From: Closterium sp. Naga37s-1
Lineage: Eukaryota > Streptophyta > Zygnematophyceae > Desmidiales > Closteriaceae
Assembly: GCA_947471745.1 (NCBI GenBank)
Contig: CANJKZ010000460.1
Coordinates: 611,001-675,000 of the forward strand
DNA length: 64,000 nucleotides
Reading direction: 5' to 3'
Part shown: in pieces, positions 50,501 to 64,000 of the stretch
Layout of the letters: the number at the start of each line of letters is the position of its first letter
Position numbering within the stretch: the stretch's first letter is position 1
The notes under the pieces: generated by a model
Database searches by the model: none
What the model saw: only the letters and a program-made list of their open reading frames with translations
Told to the model about the DNA's origin: nothing
Made by a program: the position numbers and the translations under genes

Positions 50501-52631
50501 AGGGATTGTGGGGGGTGAAGTGGTGGGGGTGTTTGATTTCAAGTCTCCTGCCGCTGCTCGTGCTGCTGCTTCTCCTGCTTCAGCTGCTCGTGGTGCTGCT
50601 GCTCCCGCAGCTGCTGTTGGTGGTGCACCTGCTGCTGGTACGCCTGCTCAGTCTGCAACGGAAGGCGGTCTCAATGCGGTCATGGCAGGTGCTGCTGAGG
50701 AGGAAGAGGACGAGGAGGAAGCACCTAAGGCACTGAACTTCGATTTGGTGGAACAGGAAGAGACTGGCGCAGGAGTACTGGGCGGTGCGAAGGTGTTAGT
50801 CCTGGAGGCAGATCACGGCAAGAAGGTCACGACAGAAGCTGAGGTTGCAGAAGCAGAGTTTGCAGAAGTGGAGCTAGCAGCCTTGAGGTTCGGCTTTGAG
50901 CAAGAGGTGATGGGTGAAGTAGTGGGCGGCCTCGAGGTGGGAATTTCTCGGCTCCAGAAGCTGCTGGGCGAGGCTGAGAAGAAGCAGGGAGAGGCAGAGG
51001 AGGAGGCAGGAAAGGCGAGGGTGAAGCTGACGGTTCTGGAGAAGGAGCTTGCTGCTGCCGAAGCGGTGGTTATGCACGAGAGGAGGGCTGCTGCTGCTGT
51101 GAGGGTTGACTTGTCTGCTGTGACAAGCGAGCGCAACGGGTTGCTGCAGAAGGTGGTGAATCTGGGACAGCAGGAGCGGGCAGTTGTGGAGGCAACGGGG
51201 GGTGCGGAAGGGAATGAGATGGGGAGTGAGGTTGCTGCGCTGAAAGCTGAGTTCGCCGCTATGGTGAGCGAGAGAGACGGGCTGCTTGAGAAGGTAATGG
51301 AGATGGAGAAGCAGGTGCGGGCTGCTGGTGAGGAGAAGGGCGGAATGGAGGAGAGGTTGTTGGAGGGAGAGGCTGAGAGGCAGCGGCTGGTGGCAGCTGT
51401 GCAGCAGAAGAGTGAGGAGATTGAACGGCTGGAGGTGATGGTTGCGGAGATGGGGAAGAGAGGGCGCTTGGATCACATGGGGACGGACGTTGCTGCTGGT
51501 GAGGGGATGGGAGAGGGCGTCGAGGAGGCAAAGGGAGGGAGTGGGGATGAGGAGGCAGTGAACAGTGGTGTAGTGGATGGAGAGCAGGGATTGGACGGGG
51601 AGGTGAGGAGGCTGCAGGGGCTGATAGGGGAGATGAAGGGAAGAGAGGAAACGGCAAAGAAGGTGGCTGCAGAGAAGGCTGCTCTGGCTCAGCGGCTGGA
51701 GGGGAGGCTGAAGAAGGTGGAAGGGGATTTGAAGGAGAGGGAGGGGAAAGACGCGCTGCTGAAGCGGCAGTGCAAGAACGCAGAAGGGGAGCTGGAAGCT
51801 GCGAGGGAGGAGGTGAAGGCTGCAGTGCAAGCAAGGCAGGGGGTTGAGGCACAGGTGAGGGCCATGACAGAGGAGGCTGCAGGGCTGAAGCGAGCAGCTG
51901 ATGAGGCGGAGAAGGGGCGCCATGAAGCAGAAGCGAAGCTAGCAGACGCTAACGGGCAGCTGAAGAGGCTTGAGGCAGAGTTGGAGGAGGTCCGGGCAGC
52001 AAAAACTGCTCTGGAGGGTGAAAAGGGAGAGATGGTGCTGCAGCTGGAATCTGAAGCGGAGCAGCTGAGGGAGAGGGTTGCGGAGTATGAAAGGCAAGCG
52101 GAGGAGGCGCAGGCGGGTGCGGCAGTTGCGGCGGAGAGGATTGAGCAGGAGCTGAAGGTGAGTGCAAGCCGGGTGAGTCAGTTAGAGAAGGAGGTGGAGA
52201 GGCGGAAGCAGGGAGAGAAGGAGCTGAGGAAGGAGATTCTTAGGCTGGAAGGAGAGAAGGATCTGAGTAAGAAGCTGCTTGCTGCAAAGGAGATTGGGGA
52301 GGGGATTACAGCGAGAGGGGAGGGGAGTCGTTCCATGGGGTTGAGCAACAGGGCTGCTGGGGGTGGGGTGGTGTTTCCGCGGGTTGTGAACGAGGCTGGT
52401 GCGGAAGGTGGGATGGGTGCGGGCCGATCTGCACTGAAGTCCTGGGCAGGAGGGAATGGGGCGGGGGTGGAGGCGACAGGTGGGAGGGGGAATGTGAACA
52501 AGATGATTGCTAATCTTTCTGCTGCCTTCCGAGTTGCCAGCCCCACCAAGCCTGTTAAAGTGCAGCGTCTTGCGGTGGTGACTGGGCAGGAAGGGATTGA
52601 TGCGGTAAACAAGGAGAATGAGGGAGTGTAG
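44584..52631 (+). CDS. Long coiled-coil protein, function not recognised
   Basis: Exons: 44584-44739, 44873-44914, 45014-45076, 45230-45388, 45611-45708, 45874-45977, 46225-46391, 46615-49542, 49736-49825 and 50025-52631. They give 2,137 residues with all phases consistent. The N-terminus is MSAWMFGVPASKTPEPKRE. Almost everything after residue 25 is heptad-rich Glu/Lys/Ala/Leu/Arg coiled coil (myosin-tail-like). It is interrupted near the junction of the last exon by a basic block (KRWRRARQIKRME, GRERKRRRPEG) that could be an NLS, and by an Ala-rich linker (about 50545-50650). After a second coiled coil the C-terminus is globular-looking: NKMIANLSAAFRVASPTKPV, then KVQRLAVVTGQEGIDAV, with a possible KEN box (NKENEGV). 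Similar in style to nuclear-matrix or cytoskeletal scaffolds; I cannot name the family. The first eight exons are short and repeat-free, so the gene is real. Confidence 0.85.
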
Positions 52632-54256
52632 TTGAGTGACAGATAGATGAGGAGACTCGGAGGGAGGAGGTGGGGATGGAGGGCAGGTTGTGTGGGTTCA
52701 TAAGGGGGATAAGCCATTTTGTCCCAAACAGCACCTGCACTTCGAATCTTTGATGGTAGATTTGTGTTCCATTTCCTTCCCAGTGACCGGTAATTGCAAT
52801 GTAGGAATGTGCATCTGGTGTTGGCATACATTATAAGTCACTGTAGGAATGTTTATGTTTATAGTGCTGTGAAACTCACGTTGGTGCGTTATTACTCACT
52901 ATCAATCAACCCACTCATTAAGGTATGAGTCCATTGTCCAGAACGTTTAGAAAATATATTTCTGTTTACTTCATGTGGCCTGAAGTAGATTAGTTGCGAG
53001 TCAGCTTCTGGCCTGAACGCAGCGAAGGCGAAAGCTTTCCCCAGCTGGGGGAGGTTGGGGAGCTGCTAATGGACGGATTTCCCGTTCGCGCGAAGCTTGA
53101 TGTCGAAAGATACGGAGGGTGGGCGTATCTTGATTGCTGGTTGGGAGAACCTCATGCTGTGTGATGTCTGGTCAGGTCAGCATGCATGAAACATGTTGCC
53201 TTTCCAAATGTTGCCTACCTGGTTTGACTGTAACGAGAACTGATTGTACCTATCAGGTCATGCACTATTTGGAAAGGCAACATCCTCTTTGCTATTAAAT
53301 AAGCCCGACTTCCCGCAAGTTTCCAAGGTTCTAGCGAACAAAACTAGTTTTCGCTACTGTTAATTTACATACATCTTGTAAATGCTTACTCGAAATCCAA
53401 ACACATGAGGATCTTGTAAGTGCAGACCGCCTTAGATTGCTAGCGTCATTACACTATTTCGAATTTAAGGTGTATCTATCTGCCCGGCTCTTCAAACTGA
53501 TCTGATTATCAGCCAAGTGGCTTTTTTCAAGCAGGTTTTGACGCATGATTGACATGACGTGTGAGATAAATATTTCAGCCGTCAACACATCCACCGAAAC
53601 TGTCACCAGCTTGTGCGAAATCCTCGCCAGCTCTCGCCACATCCTCGACAGACAGGCGTATGCACTCGCGCCAAACCCATCGCCAAATACCACCACCTGA
53701 CAATCACTCTCACAGCCAGGCACGTCTCGTCCCATTTCGCTGCGCAACAAGAGCTTTCGCTACGCGACGAACCCAAGCCTCTGGCCACCCAGCTTCTATT
53801 ATGGCTGTCCCTGCAGCATCACCCTATCGTCCTTTCCTCGTTTCTTAATTCCCGAATCGCGTGCCATCCTCACACGATGCCTTCCCACCCAGGCTTTCTG
53901 AACAAGGAAAATCAAATCTGGCTTTTGCCACCAGTTCCTCCAGCGCATCACATGCTAGTGCTACTGCTTCCTGCCAGTTCGTTCTCTAATCGGGTCTGTG
54001 CCTTACGTCTGCGCTAATGCCAGTATGTTCCATTGACCAGAATGTTGTCAATACGCGTTATTTTTGTCAGTGGCCCGTTCTAATCTGACACTGTGTTGCT
54101 GTTAGACAACTAAACCGATAACCGCCTCACTAAGCTTCTCAGTATTGCTGTTACCTCGTCCGGGAATCGCGGTCGCGCGTCGCGCAGCAACCGATACTGC
54201 GGTAAAACTGCTCACACGTTGTTTGTCTGGCAGCGACAGGCGAACTTGTAGCGAGC
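52632..54256. other. Intergenic region with a 17-bp hairpin
   Basis: No gene recognised. ATGTTGCCTTTCCAAAT (53193-53209) recurs inverted at 53267-53283, with a 57-bp loop; this could be a small MITE or a transcript hairpin. 53.6-54.0 kb is non-repetitive, with short open frames but no protein I recognise. The last part is promoter and 5' UTR for the kinase gene. Confidence 0.4.
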
Positions 54257-63718
<9,462 letters not shown>

Positions 63719-64000
63719 TATTGTTGAGTGCAATTACTGCTGCAGCATTTTTACTAGGCATTCATTTGTTTGATGCACCAGTTTTGTAGGTTACGAAGGG
63801 AAGCATTTGCATCGAATAAAGAGTTGTATGAGGTCACCACCAGGGCCTATTTTTGGATTTTAGGTACTCTGATTTCCAGAGTAGTTTTTTTCCCAACTCT
63901 GAAATCTAGGGTTGTTCCTGCGCCTTACTCTGATTTGTCAGAGTAACCCTATACTTTCAAAAAAAAACCCAGGCACGTCAGAGTAATATTTTTCTCTACT
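63719..64000. other. Kinase 3' flank with TCAGAGTA/TACTCTGA palindromes
   Basis: Near-palindromic words TACTCTGATTTCCAGAGTA (about 63865), TTACTCTGATTTGTCAGAGTAA (about 63925) and GTCAGAGTAAT (about 63978) recur within 130 bp at the window edge. They may mark the start of a repeat or mobile element continuing to the right. Confidence 0.5.

Overview
This is eukaryotic nuclear DNA, most likely from a streptophyte green alga. The proteins read as green-lineage: a plant-type 40S ribosomal protein S7, a Gyp1-type RabGAP nearly collinear with the land-plant protein, a plant-style 4R-MYB/SNAPC4 protein and a CDPK-like kinase. Genes are GC-rich and intron-rich with GT-AG introns. Sense-strand introns are pyrimidine-rich and full of short tandem repeats. 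A zygnematophyte such as Closterium is my guess from this style; I cannot prove it.

Layout: RPS7 (5' partial, +, 0.6-3.0 kb); a TTAA-flanked MITE (3.2 kb); DPH7-like WD40 protein (+, 3.65-5.4); TBC/RabGAP (+, 6.2-8.1, 5' end unresolved); UAP56/SUB2 DECD-box helicase (+, 8.5-11.2). A gene-poor block follows (11.2-19.8 kb) of strand-asymmetric minisatellites; it is C-rich to about 13.7 kb and purine-rich after that. Then come a secreted Kazal-type protein (+, 19.9-20.4), a very large 4R-MYB/SNAPC4-like gene (-, 21.0-31.8), a tRNA-Ser(GCU) split by a second MITE copy (-, 32.9-33.2), SNM1/DCLRE1-type DNA repair nuclease (+, 33.3-39.8), a broken hAT transposase gene (-, 40.2-43.1), a 2,137-residue coiled-coil protein (+, 44.6-52.6) and a 2,208-residue protein with a C-terminal CDPK-like kinase domain (+, 54.3-63.7).

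Most of the genes are unrelated housekeeping functions: translation, EF2 diphthamide modification, membrane traffic, mRNA export, snRNA transcription and crosslink repair. There is no operon logic. The unifying signal is structural. In RPS7, MYB/SNAPC4, SNM1 and the kinase, introns carry several truncated, same-orientation copies of the neighbouring exon (called exon echoes here). Echoes upstream of the full exon keep its acceptor. Echoes downstream keep its donor and the start of the intron. Serial tandem duplication across splice junctions would explain this. Other notable points are in-frame stop codons inside otherwise well-conserved frames (DPH7, MYB N-terminus, hAT), the MITE in the tRNA D-loop, and a roughly 590-bp CTT/GAA tract touching a splice acceptor.
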